From Onchocerca volvulus (lineage: Eukaryota > Nematoda > Chromadorea > Rhabditida > Onchocercidae): a stretch of DNA of 64,000 nucleotides. The notes under the pieces are model-generated. The model made no database searches. It had not been told where the DNA came from and saw only the letters and a list, made by a program, of their open reading frames with translations. The stretch lies in assembly GCA_000499405.2 (NCBI GenBank), contig HG738138.1:620001-684000 (forward strand), in the 5' to 3' direction. A program made the position numbers and the translations under genes. Shown one piece after another: positions 1 to 12,060 of this stretch. The first letter of the stretch is position 1, and each line of letters opens with the position of its first letter.

Positions 1-1735
1 TATTTGCTAGTATTATTTATTTTTATCATGTTTTTCTTTTTTACAATATATCCCAGGCATTTTTACCAAATTATTAGTCGAAAAAAGTACAAAATCAATA
101 TCCGCAATTTTATAATTCTGCTTGGGAAAAACTGGGAAATGTTTTTTGTATATTTTTCTTGAAAGATTAACTGTTATTTTATTAAGCTTCATATCAATAA
201 TTTTCAAATATTGATTATTGCAATATATTGTTTGCCGTTCTACCACTTTCTTTTGTATTGTTTTTTTGAATTGTTAAATGCTATTTCTTCTTGTTACGGG
301 TGGTTATAGAAATAAAAGTTTTCTTTTGTCTCATTACGACTGTTACATCTTATTCGTGTTGTGAATAACTTCATAATAATAGCTAAAGAAGGTGACAGTA
401 TTACATTGCATAGATGTAATTAAAGTATTCTGAGCATGTGCAATCAGAATGAAGAAATTATATTGTGTGGAAATATAAATTCATAATGCTTTGCGCACTT
501 GGAACAAATTATGCATTTCATTTTTGGAGTAGGCATCATTACACTATGTGCCATGTCTCAGTTATTAGAAATTGAAACGTACTTGTATTTACTAGAACTT
601 ATTTGAGTTACTTTCATTTTCAATTGAACTCTTACACATCTTATAGTTTTAGTTATGAATAGTCTATCTTTCAAGCCAAATTTTTCTTCAAGGCTTATTT
701 TCTATCTTCTAATTATGTAAATGATAGGAAGTGAGTCGGTCACGACACATTGTCATTAGTCGCTATTGTTCACAACTCTCAAATATTTTATTCATCATAA
801 TAAAAAATTCTGCTGGAGTTGTCAAGATGATACTTTATTTAATATTAGATGATGAAATTTTTGCTGGTTGATTCTATTTCTGAAGTATTTTGAAATTTTA
901 GAAATTTTAACAGTTTCTTCCAATAAATCGATGACATATTTATCCAAATTTCGCTAAACGGGACTTCAGATTTATTAGAAGTCTGTTTTTTCTTATTTGT
1001 CGCATCTTGTCCTTCGGGATTTGGACAACTTTTCTTGCATGAGTAATATCATGTTTATGGAAGCTGTGATTGAACAGTTAATAATTGGAATATCTTCAAA
1101 ATTGATTTTTAAATTTATGAAATCTTTTTTTCAGTTTGACACTGATTTTTCTCAATGGCTTTATGATAAGTCACAGAATATATTCTTTCCATAAGTTTTT
1201 CTGATTGATGTTCATAAGCTTCAGATATAAATTTTGAAGCTTTAGATTTAGTAGGAGAAATAATTGTAATTGATATACTGCGAAACGAAATTGAAAGTGA
1301 TAAATTTAATAAATTATCTAAATATTAAAACATCAATCAGCAAGCCGACTGAGATTATCATTTAAATAAATGTTTGTAATATTTCTCTTTTGGTAGGAAT
1401 TTCTACGAAATAATGACAATTAATGTTTATTAGCAATTAAAATATTCATTGTTACTAGTTCGGGACAAACTTTTGAAGTATATTTTAGAATGATGGATCA
1501 TTCCTGCTCATGTCATTCATAGCTTATGAATTGCTTTCTTTTCATATTTATTCGGACTAACAACAACAAATTGTATGGCTTATTTCTTAAAAACTATTAA
1601 AAATTCATTCACAAATGGTTATTATCAAAATAGTTTTCAAACTTTCATAGCGTACATATAAATATCAATAAAATTTTTTTGAAAATTTGAAAATTGTTGA
1701 TCGATAATCAAAAAATTGTCCTTTTAAAGTATCAT
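1..1735. other. AT-rich non-coding stretch
   Basis: No exon with convincing codon use or splice signals was found here on either strand. Reading frames at 13-246 (minus) and 997-1194 (plus) are open, but they use AT-rich chance-like codons, and the first has no ATG start. It may be intergenic or part of an intron of a gene outside the window. Confidence 0.5.
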
Positions 1736-1739
1736 CTTT

Positions 1740-2160
1740 TTCTCTCAACAAGGAATGATTCCTCGATCAGATAAAGATGTGGGACAAAAAATAAATTGTA
1801 TTTGATAATGAGGAATACCATCTAAGTGCTTGGACGGAAGAGAAACCTCAAAGTATTTTTAAATCAATTTTGTACAAAGAAGGTTATGATCAATGTTTGG
1901 TTATCTTCTGTCTTTGTGGCTTTCTGAATCCTGATGCAACAACTGCATCTGAAAAATACGCTCGGTAAATTAATGCAGTGATTCAGAATTGTAAACCTGT
2001 AACTAATAGGAATCAACAGAAATATCCGAAGTTTTTACACAACAACGTCGGACCATACATTCGAGAATTAAGAAGAACAAAAAAAAAAAAAAAATGCTTT
2101 CCAAGAATTAGTTGAATCTCAAAACATGGATTTCTATGCTACAGGAATGAACAAACCAAT
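1740..2160 (+). mobile_element. Decayed mariner-like transposase fragment
   Basis: A broken reading frame resembles the middle of a Tc1/mariner transposase. In order along the plus strand one can read a VFDNEEYH...W segment (about 1799-1840), a KPQSIF / CLVIFCLCGF segment matching the family's 'KxGLhxKKVMLCVWWD' region, then an AxNxxIQNC-like stretch and FLHNNVGPYIREL (about 2031-2075), which corresponds to the family's HDNARPH catalytic block with the acidic residue replaced by Asn. In-frame stops (for example near 1964) and frame drift show it is dead. No terminal inverted repeats were located by eye. The family assignment rests on motif order and is moderately sure; the subfamily is unknown. 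Confidence 0.55.
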
Positions 2161-3765
2161 TTCTCGTTAGTAGAAATCTTTTCATTGCCATGATTCCTAT
2201 TCTAATTATATGCTTAAGTTAAATATAATGATTTGAAATTCACTGCAGAAAGCGTAATTACTTTCGCATCAACCTAATATTAAAAAAGTTCCAGCAATTC
2301 CTGCTGCATTAATTTAGTTTTAGAATCATCACCAATATCTTCATTTTGTCTTTCTCTCTCTCCTTCCCATTCAACCAATCAAACTTAGTAGAAAAAAATA
2401 ATTCTGTCAATTTCAACAAAATCGACATTACTTACTTGATTTATGACGCTAATTTCTAATTTGTGAACTTTAAAAAATCGGAATCCTTTTGAATAAGTTG
2501 CATATTGATATAATTTCATTTCAGTCCCAATTCCTCTTCATACGGTTTCATTTCAAAAGCTACGCAATACAATATGCCAACTTAAATTTGATATGCTTAG
2601 AATAACAAATGAAAAACTGGTCAAATTTATACTCGATAACTTGATTCTTGACATTCCAATGAAAATATTCATGTATGCTTTAAAAATCTCATTGTACACT
2701 TATCCTATGAATATCCTAAAATGAAGAAGTATTTTTCTAGATAATATCAATGAAACTGAATTCAAAAAACATGTCATAATAGCCTCAGAGTCATTTTGAT
2801 ATGTGTGAATTCAAAATTTTCATTTAATATTAAAATTTGAGAAATGTTTGCTTTGGAATATCTCTTACTTCAAACGACAAAACTTATCTTTTTTTGGAAA
2901 AATTATCAATTTTTTATCTCCGACATAGGAGTGGAAAAAAATTTGCTCACGAAAGAACAAATGAATTAATGAATCTTTAGAATTCATTGATCCATTAGTT
3001 CTTCCCTATTATTGTCTTTAATTTTCTAATATTTTTACAGCGAGCCAATATTTTTATAGTGATACTTAATAAAATCTCGACTTAATCAAAAATTTGTTGA
3101 ATTCTTCATGAGAAAAAGATCGGATTTGTGAGATGATGTCTTTTCGATGCATAAGCTGAAATGTGTATGTATACGGAAAACGTTTTATATCCAAAAATTG
3201 TTTTTGTTTTTTCACAAATAATTATTCCTTCAAATTAAAAAGTTATTCTTGTATTTAAAGTGCTTCACAGCTAAAGCAATTCATAAAAATTTTGTAACCT
3301 ACAAATAAGCATTTGTTGAGATTTTAATCTTTTTCAGTAATGCTGGCAAATTTTTTATGCTTTTTATTCATAATGTTTAATAAAAATTGGTTTTGTTTTG
3401 TTTTGTTTTTTTTCTTCTTTGCTTTTTTTTTTTCCAAAAAGAAGTTCGTTGTGCTTGAAGAACGAATAAAGAACAAGAATAAGTCATAACATGAATGCTG
3501 GCTCTTCGAAAGAATCTATCTTTAAAATGAATTTTTTCAAGACAACATTTATATTAATACCTGTTTCGTCTTTCTTTGCATTACAGTAATGCGGACAAGC
3601 CAAGAAATGTGACGAAAAATATCATCAACATAAGATTTCGAGAAATCTGCTTGAATTATTTTTGAAAGAATATTTTGTTCTGACAACACTGTTTTTTTTT
3701 CTTTTTTTCTGTTCAATATTTTTCAATGCTTATATTTTTTTGAAAATCGAAGTTTCTAATAATTG
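2161..3765. other. AT-rich non-coding upstream region
   Basis: No supportable exon. It contains poly-T and poly-A runs (for example 3409-3432) and lies upstream of the small secreted-protein gene, so it presumably carries that gene's promoter. No specific element could be recognised. Confidence 0.45.
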
Positions 3766-3771
3766 TAGAAG
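3766..3771 (+). promoter_or_regulatory. Candidate trans-splice acceptor before ATG
   Basis: A TTGTAG acceptor ends at 3768, three bases before the ATG at 3772. In nematodes an acceptor this close to the start codon with no upstream coding exon often receives a spliced leader. Inference only; a short 5'UTR intron would look the same. Confidence 0.35.
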
Positions 3772-4900
3772 ATGAACACTTTTTTTGGATATCAGTTTCT
3801 TTTGATCATGCTGCTTTCATCATTTACAACTTTCGCGCAATATTTTCCAGATACAGTTATGAATTTCGGTAAGTTTTAATAGCAATATCGTGATTAATTG
3901 ATTGATTTCTGAAAGGAAATAATAAAAGAAATAATTATCGAAACATTCACGGAAATCATAAAAATCATTCGTACAATCAGTTAACTGGAGTGAAAATATA
4001 AAAGAATAGGAAAGCGAGAAATTATTTTGGCTAAGAAATTTATCACTTTCTTTTTTTTTAATCGAAGTTTTGAAATGATATAGGAAACACTCGAAACATT
4101 GAAAATGCGATAAATGCAGCGAAACAACGACAACAGCATTATCCACTTATACCTAATTGGGAAGCGATTGATGAGGCTAAGATTAACAACATAAGTAAGT
4201 TGTATATTTTTTCAGATTTCATTTGTCATTTCAAATATTTATTTCGAATGGCTTGGCTGATTTGGAAATAAGCTCGAATTGGAATTTGGACAGATTTTTT
4301 TTCAATTAAGTTAGAAATAGAAATTTTTTAATAACTCAATTGTCAACAAATAGCGGAAAATAACAAATCCAGAAATGAAATTTGATATATTTAATTTAAT
4401 AAAACACTATTCATTAAAATTTTTGAGACTAAAAAATGAATTTGCGGTCAATGCAGTAGTTTTCCCTATGTAACCAACGTTGTTCCAAAGATTGCTTGTT
4501 GTCTACGATAAGTTTATCAAATAAGTTCACATCAGAAACAAACGTATAGATTGAAGTGATGTGCAGAATAATATTTTTTGGCCCTCTAAACCTTTCTCTC
4601 AGTAAAAATCTAAATTTTAAATAATAGAAATATTTTGAACTTCTAAAACTTGATCATATTTGCTTTACAGACTTTCCAATTGATTACGTAGAGAAAGGAA
4701 TGATTATGAGAGAGCCATTCTACTCGACACTACCTGAAAATGGAATCAGAAAGCGAGTAGCCTCTGGTCAAGCAAATGATAAGGAAAGTTTTGCTCGATA
4801 TTATGATGCCGCAGTTGATATCGATGCTGATAATGAATATGACAAACAAACTCCATTTCCATTGTTGGTTTTAAAGGGTGCCCGTAGATTTGGTAAATAA
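3772..4900 (+). CDS. Small secreted protein, possible amidated-peptide precursor
   Basis: Three exons (3772-3868, 4084-4194, 4671-4900) joined by phase-1 introns give 145 residues. Residues 1-22 form a clear signal peptide (MNTFFGYQFLLIMLLSS then FTTFA), so the product should enter the secretory pathway. The mature part has no cysteines and no domain I recognise. It carries a basic IRKR site (95-98) of prohormone-convertase type and ends ...KGARRFGK, where Phe-Gly-Lys at the carboxy end is the pattern that yields an amidated RRF peptide. That makes a neuropeptide or peptide-hormone precursor plausible, but only one candidate peptide is present and the family is not recognised. The exon 3 end could also be spliced at 4893 (TTTG|GTAAAT), which would bypass the stop, but the only open downstream exon found is the antisense strand of the TGF-beta gene, so I end the gene at 4900. 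Confidence 0.6.
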
Positions 4901-5638
4901 GCTACTCGGGAAATATCATCGGGAAATAGGATGCAGGAAGTTTTCCTTACCGTGAAATTCTTGCTCATGTAATTAAAATAAATTGTAATTCACATTCAAT
5001 TTATAGCATGGTAATATATTCCTGTTATATTGTTTCTTATCAGTTAATTCAATATCACCAAATATTTCATGATATACTGATAAGACAAAAATATCATATT
5101 AAATTCTGATACAGTAGATGATAGTAAAGTATGAGTTACAGATAACACTTTTTTTTTTTTTGGAAAGCATCAAATATGATTTCCGAAATTACCCGAGATT
5201 GTCTTTAATCTTGCTGATTAATGAAATTTCCATATATCGGAAGCTACTTTCTCACTCAAGTCTTCACAAGTAAACAAACAAACTGATTTTATCACTTCCG
5301 TTTGTTGCATTATTTTTTAGAAAAATTTAAACATTTTCAAGATCAACACATTACTATTAACATTTTATTGCTTTCATGATAATACATGAATATTAATAGT
5401 AGAACATAGATTTTTATGATGCAAAATTTAAATAATGTTAAGAATTCGTTGAGGTATCCGCACGAATAAAGTTTTAAAAAATATGATCAATCTTGGAAAA
5501 TTTCAATTAACTACATTATAATTTTCCCTTCGATCAAATATTAAAACAAAATATAGAAATATCGATTAATTTTTAGTGAAGAATATTATTTTCAAATTAA
5601 TTCTAAACATTTTGGGAGCTTCATGCTATTTTTCCATT
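4901..5638. other. Convergent intergenic space
   Basis: Lies between the 3' end of the plus-strand secreted-protein gene and the stop codon of the minus-strand TGF-beta gene, so it should hold both 3'UTRs. Otherwise AT-rich with no coding signal. Confidence 0.5.
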
Positions 5639-8600
5639 TTACAAACAAGCGCATGAAGTAACAGTCATTCGTGGGTAATTTTTCAGTACAACATTATCCA
5701 TTTCATCATAGTAAAGAAGTGTTAATGAATCCATTTTATCCGGTGCGCAACATACATCCGGAACATATGGATTTAGGCCCAATCGATGAATTACTGATTG
5801 AACAATCGCATGATTTGATGGATTTACTTCCTAAATTATTCAGATAAATGCAAGGCAAAAAAATGTTATGTCAACAAAAATTGAAAAGTTGAGATAGGAA
5901 TTGAAATTTCAGTGCATATGACAAAGGGACTTTAAATTTCAACAATTTATGAAAAAAAAAAAAAAAAAAAAGGAATAAAACCTTTTTGAGTGGAAAAGGA
6001 CATGTGCCACTGCAATAGTGTGCTTCAAATGATGTTGGCGCAATAATCCAATGCTCCCATCCTATATCTCGAAATCGTACATTCAATTTTTCTGTTTTGC
6101 AAATCTAAGAAAGCATTTCCTTAGAAATACTAAACACAATTCATAATAGAAACTCATTAAAATTTTACAAAACGGACATCATTAATCATTAATTCACTTT
6201 AGTACAATTCAGAAAGTAAACCAATCATTCAGGGATGATGAATAGTTTAGTGTCGAAATGATGTTAAAATTTTGCGATACACACCCTTCATAATCTGTAA
6301 TACCTGGGATGAATAAGCATCTCCTGGAAGTAGTACCACCGTCAAATCATTATTCTTTTTTTGTTCTATTGAAGGTGAAGGTGAAACTGTCACAAGTTTT
6401 GGTAATTTCTTCTTCATACCAAAACCCATCATTGGATCATTTCGAAAAATGTTGCGAGGTTTTTGCTGTTTACGCCTTTGTAATGGGCGATCCTGCAAAT
6501 ATTATTTCATAATTTTGTTCAAAAATAGCAAACATTTGTTGAAACTTTTTCATGCTGCTACCAAAAATTAAACTTTACGTAAAAATTACGATTATGTACA
6601 ATTATCAAAAAAAAACGAAAAAAGTTTTTATAGCAATGCATATAAATTTAATTGTTTGTGAAGTGGTCATCACACAAACATAGCTGAATTTACAGGAATA
6701 TTACCTAGCATAAAATGAATTATCCTTATTTTATTGATGGATGTATTGTTTACGCCTTATACATGCTCAAATATCATTTATATACATAGACAAATATCAC
6801 TGATATCTTATAAGTCAATAAATTTTTAATCAATAATGAGATATATGTTTAATGTATATGCATGTTTTTTATAAATTTAGCATAAATAATGCATAAAATT
6901 TATGAAATTTCGTATAAATAATATATAATATTGCAAATAATATTATCTGTTGCATTTTACTAATTTGCATTATATTTCTTAAATATCCACCACTATAAGG
7001 ATATCTAAACAGTAAGCTAAACAGAACAGGCTCGGATTAACAACTGAGCCTAGGATGATATTTACTTCTAAATTATTCATTCTTGGCATTCAAAAATTCA
7101 AGATCTCATCCTTTTAATCTATTTTTCCGTTTGCTAGACTATTACAGTCCTCTCGAGAGCAAGATTCTGTTGTTGGTTGAGAGGAAGATTTATGTCCTTT
7201 CTCTTTCTGCTTCTGAGCGGTTCTAATTTTTAAAGGCAACAAAGTGAAAAATGCAGAGAGAAAATTCACACTGTTCAAAAAAATTCTAATTAAAATAGAA
7301 ACAGGAGAAAAAATTAAACCTATAAAATATAAGCTATACTTCGTGCTGTTTCATACTGAATATTTAATTGCAGATAATTTTATAAACCAGTGAAGAAAGC
7401 TAAACATTGTTCAGAATCAATGAATGCTCCTCCGACTACCTTTCTTGTCCTTGTCAATTTTCGAGAGTTCCTTAGTTGTAATTTAAATAACAAATCAGTC
7501 GACATTCTAATGAAGTATGTAAAGATTCATCGGGTAAGCAACATAAAGCCAAAATCGACATAATACATCCACTAATTATCAAAGGACAAGTGAAACAAAA
7601 TTTCCGATAACTTTCGACATGCGAATTTTTTCTCTTATCAAAAATTATTAAACAAATACTTGTTTGCGATCCCGGAGTATTCGTGGTCCTAAATCTCGGA
7701 ATTTTTTAAGATGTCGCTCGGTTTGTTTCTCTAAATTGTCGTCATTATCATCTTGCTTTTCCTTCGCCGAATATACATAATATTGGGACATCCTTTTTGA
7801 GCGCTTTTTAGCCATTTCGGATGGCCCATTCTTTGCAACATCTCAAGCAAAAAAAAGCACTTTTTTGCATCGAAAGAAAGAATTAATATCAGCATAAATT
7901 TGATTCTTAGTTCGTTAAAGGACAATCAAAACTACTTTCCACTTCATTGTAAATTGTTGATACAAAATTTTAAAAAAGTTGTCGGTAGTTAACTGAAAAG
8001 GAATTATTTTTAGCATTTTCTTGAAATATGTAAATTTAAAATATTGATAAATTTCACCAGTATCTGAATTTGGAATTGCTTTGGCATTAAATGCGGATTG
8101 AAATTTTGTACTATCAGTGAGCATCGGCTCATCGGCATATATAAGTAAGAAGGGTGTATTTCGTTTGATCAATTCGGTACATTTAATCTTTTTTCCGTTC
8201 CTCAAAAACTGAAACTTTTAACTGTTTTATTTCTGCTTTACTTGAATTCCATATTAACCATAAGCGTAATGAAAAACATTAATTTATAGTTGCTTAAATT
8301 ATAGCACAAGAATTGCCCAAATTTCTATCGAAGTAAACGGGAAAATAATCACACATCTCGACCGGAATTTCTGGGACTCTATTTTGCATTCAATCATGCT
8401 AGTAACGGGAGAAGTAGTAAACGGATAATTATAGTAATTATGGCGAAATAATTATCCGTTCATATAAGATTTATGCTATAATAAATAAATTAGGCAAGTT
8501 GTACCAAATTCATGATCAGCTAAAACAATTAGAAATATACCTTTACAGCAACAATAGTTTGATTTGCATGTAATGCTTCATTAATTAATTTAGTCATGTT

Positions 8601-10183
8601 GAAGCTAAGCCAATATCGAGAGATTGCAAGGGGCGCTAATCGTACGGATTGCGCTTTTGCATTATTTTGCAAAATTCCAACTGCTTTTACAATTTCTCTC
8701 ATTTGTTTCCACATGAAACGACGTTTGTAGTGAATATTATAATGTAATTCAGCTTGAATTACCTGCAATACGAACCTTCTGAAATGTAACTCCAGTAACC
8801 TTGTATGATAAGTCAGAAATATTCAACAAGATATGAATATTAATTAATTATTCGTTTTTAAAAATTTAAATTACAAACAAATTGTTTAGTATGTTTTATA
8901 ATTATACAAACAACATAATTATGAATTGCTGGATATTCTAGCATTTGCAGAAATTTAGGAAAACGATATTTGAATATCTAGATTTGGTAATTTCCTCTTT
9001 ATTTCAGTATCAGTAATTAGATACCAAAATGTTATAAATAACCAAGTGCTGACGGTTCAAATTATTAAAAAAAAAAAAAAGACGAAATTTGCTAAAAATT
9101 AAATAATATTTGAAAATAAAAAAATGGAAATTCAATTTGTACAAGCTTGCTAAATCATAATGCAAAGCAGCTGCTGCAAATTATGCATGAAAAACAGGCA
9201 ATGATAAATTGTACATCTGATACAAAGGTATATTACGTTGTTGCACACCTGTTCATTTGGCTTAATTGTATTCAGCTGAAATATCAACAACTCCTCATCA
9301 AATAATATTCCTGAAAAATGATCATATTTATAAATACTAATTAAAAGAAGTTTTCTAATAAACATCAATTTTTCTACTTATTCTTTTGTCCCTTAAGCAA
9401 TAGAAAATCATTAACTCACGAAGGTGCAATAGCATCATATTATTGAAATATAAAGCGATTTTTTCTTTCAAAATTTATTCTCAGATTCTCATTGGAAATA
9501 CTTCATGGTGTATCAGAATTTCTTTTTAGAAAATATAAATACCAACGAAAGATAATTGATAATTAATTTCTTTCGCAGATGTGAAAAAAATAGTACTCAG
9601 AGATGATGATGAACGAATATTATCAATCGCTATTATGATAATTTAGGGTTTGAAATCTGAGCTTATCAAAACTTAGTTGGCACCACTTCATTTCAATGTG
9701 ACAAATTTTTCGATGGAAGTTATTTTTCAAATGTTGTTTTTGATTTATTCTAAAAATTCGAAAATCCAATTTCTTTACCAGTTTTGGGACTGATACTTCT
9801 TACAATATTCGCAAGCAGGTGATGCTCAGCATCTTTACTTTCCTTGTATCTGTTGAACAAACGTAGCATATATTTCGAAGCAGCGTTTTCAGTGCGTGAC
9901 GTGGACCGTACGACATTACCTACAGTAAGTTTTTGGAGTTTTTTTGAAAAATCACGACAAATGGGATGAAATAGGATGATTGATAGTGATTGAAAATGAG
10001 AAGAAAATTGAAGGAATGGAAAAGGAACTCACTTGGTAATTGCTCAAAATCTAGCAATTCCTTGACAGTCTTTTGCAAAATAGCTATTTGCTTTTCATTT
10101 GGCTTCAAAACTAAAGAATCAATGAAGCAAATGTAAACGAACAGAAATAACAATAACGACTTTGGATCAATTAAATGTTTCAT
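5639..10183 (-). CDS. TGF-beta superfamily ligand, BMP3/GDF10-like
   Basis: Nine exons in transcript order: 10183-10033, 9919-9779, 9310-9249, 8762-8541, 8208-8058, 7841-7660, 6492-6304, 6104-5982, 5830-5639; 470 residues. Residues 1-23 are a signal peptide. The prodomain shows SKYMLRLFNRY (about 66-76), an AELHY strand and a PFLLIYADE strand typical of TGF-beta latency peptides. A furin site RSKR lies at 256-259. The cystine-knot domain has seven cysteines in family spacing (368, 397, 401, 434, 435, 467, 469), with IGWEHWIIAP, YCSGTCPFP, NHAIVQSV, CCAPDKM and SCAC motifs; Cys434 would make the dimer bond. The closest pattern I know is vertebrate BMP3/GDF10 (CCVPEKM, MTVESCACR). It is a secreted growth factor signalling through type I/II receptor kinases. 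Odd points: about 108 residues separate the furin site from the first knot cysteine, and the protein ends CACL. The acceptor of exon 6 (TTGAG) is weak, so that boundary is the least sure. Confidence 0.92.
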
Positions 10184-10889
10184 TTCATTTCTGTAAAATT
10201 CATCACATTATATTTGCAGCAATTCTTTGCAGCATATTTTGCTAGCAATAAATTCTATGGATTCGCGTGGCAAATTGTCTAGATAAAATTTCAAAATTAC
10301 TTGAACAATTTTAAAAATTAATATTACTGATTTTTTTAAAAAGATAATTTATTTTCAACTCAGCTCTTTCAAGTAGATATACATCATCGATAAAATGATA
10401 ATAATTGGCAAAGATCAGAATTTTATCAAAACCATGATTGAAATTAATGTGAAAAGTAATATGATTATTAGGTGTAATAGAGTTGCTTGTCAAGTCTTAT
10501 CTATATCTTTCTGCAGAATAAAGTTAATGTATTAAAAACTTTGCCTAGAATAATTAGCAATGTCTTATGGCAATTTTGACTTTAATTAGCGTCTGAAACA
10601 CTGCAAATTTTGAAAATTTAAAAAAAAAACTGATGATTTGAAGTTTTGTAAAGAAAAATTACTTTCAAATCAAAACGTAAATATCAAACATGGATAATTT
10701 TTGATATTACCAATGTGCAAACATTCTGAGTACTAAGAGTTAAAGATATGCATGGTACTTTATTTTTCTTACTTCCACTGATGCGACAACTTTAATGATT
10801 TATTTCACGAAAGCATTCCAGCTTGAAAAGTTTTATATTATTTTTATTTTTCTAATTTTTCGTCACAATAGCAATAAATACAGTAAGAA
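10184..10889. other. Upstream region of the TGF-beta-like gene
   Basis: Presumed promoter side of the minus-strand ligand gene. AT-rich, with no recognisable motif. A 60-codon frame at 10311-10493 (minus) has no supporting splice context. Confidence 0.4.
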
Positions 10890-11289
10890 TGGATAAATTA
10901 TGGATACAGATTCTCACAAACATACGATCAAAGTCATAATGCGATCGTAACCGAAGCGAAGGCTGTACAAAAGCTTTTATCAAATACTGATTATCTTAAT
11001 AATGAAATGAAGAAAGAATGGTGTTCTCGGATCATTAATCAACTAAATGAACGAGTCGATCATGAATAAAATGAATGCAAACTGCATGTAAGATTTGATG
11101 CATGCAAATATTCCATGCAGGAAATTGGATTAGAGATACGAAAACTTTATGAATATTTGTCATAACTTTCAGAGGATAGTTCCTGAAAAAGATACCAATG
11201 AAAAATTCCAATATAAGAAATTTCTTATTGGCCCTTTTTTGAAGAATGAAGAGATAATTCGATTAGTTAGAAGTAAATTTGAATTATAA
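10890..11289 (+). pseudogene. Broken coding relic of unknown family
   Basis: The plus strand keeps one frame with protein-like codon use from about 10890 to 11166, interrupted only by a TAA at 11067-11069 (reads TYDQSHNAIVTEAKAVQK ... RIINQLNERVDHE, stop, then NECKLHVRFDACKYSMQ). A second frame takes over, starting after a TTTCAG at 11172 (RIVPEKDTNEKFQYKKF ... IIRLVRSKFEL), and ends at a stop at 11289. The stop and the frame jump without a usable intron suggest a decayed gene or a duplicated fragment. I do not recognise the family. It could instead be two true exons of an unseen gene with unusually short introns. Confidence 0.35.
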
Positions 11290-12060
11290 ATTAAAGATAC
11301 ATTGAAATTAAAATAATAGAGTAAATGATGTGATAGTATACTTCGTATTCTTTATTTATCAAATTTTATAAGAAACTTCTGATAAAAGAATAAACTCTGG
11401 CTCATCAAATTAAAGTCTTATGAAGCCTTAACTTCGTAGATTTGTAATAAATAACAGACCTATCTATGGCCTCATCCACATCGATCCTTTCAATTCATTC
11501 TAATACTCTAAGGATACTGTAAAAAGATTGCTTTCTTGTTTATCTTCGTATGATAAGAATTTTGTCACTCCGTTTGGATGCTTACTCTTGATCCCATCCT
11601 GAAATCCTTAATTCCAAATTTACCATCCCTTCTTAATTAGTAAAAAGTTGAATCATAAATTTAGGAGGAGTAATATCAAGGAACTATCAGTCCTTTAAGG
11701 CTAACAATTATCATACAATGAGTATGGAATTGGCCATTCAAGTACCAGCTAACAGTTATTATACTGAACTCAAATTAATTAAATTAACAAAATAAAGAAG
11801 GGACTGAAGCAATTTTTGAAAATTTCCCACCGATAAGAATGTCAATTTAAATTAATTAAATTGAAATTAAAATTGAAAGGTGAGCGATCAACGCTCAAAG
11901 TTTGACATATGTCAAATTAATGCGTTAATAGCACGAACAGTACCGTTTCTGTCATTATTGCTTTAAGAAAAAGGATTTGGAAAAGGGACTGGGAGAACTG
12001 AGGAATTTAAACAAGCAAATCTATGAATTTGTAAAATCTGTTGAAGAATTAGTAATATAA
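11290..12060. other. Non-coding, with adjacent palindromes
   Basis: No coding signal. At 11882-11896 GAGCG..CGCTC forms a 5-bp hairpin with a 5-base loop, directly followed at 11901-11916 by the perfect 16-base palindrome TTTGACATATGTCAAA. Confidence 0.5.

Noticed and set aside
13..246. 77-codon minus-strand frame
   Set aside because: Opens with GTG rather than ATG, has AT-driven codons and no splice sites or domain.
5687..5847. Fourth exon of the plus-strand secreted-protein gene
   Set aside because: It splices in phase and even yields a plausible tail, but it is the exact antisense of the last cystine-knot exon of the TGF-beta gene, whose protein match is unmistakable.
6091..6092. Alternative acceptor GCAAAACAG for TGF-beta exon 8
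   Set aside because: Using it would remove the first knot cysteine and break phase with exon 7; the acceptor TTCTTAG ending at 6105 restores both.
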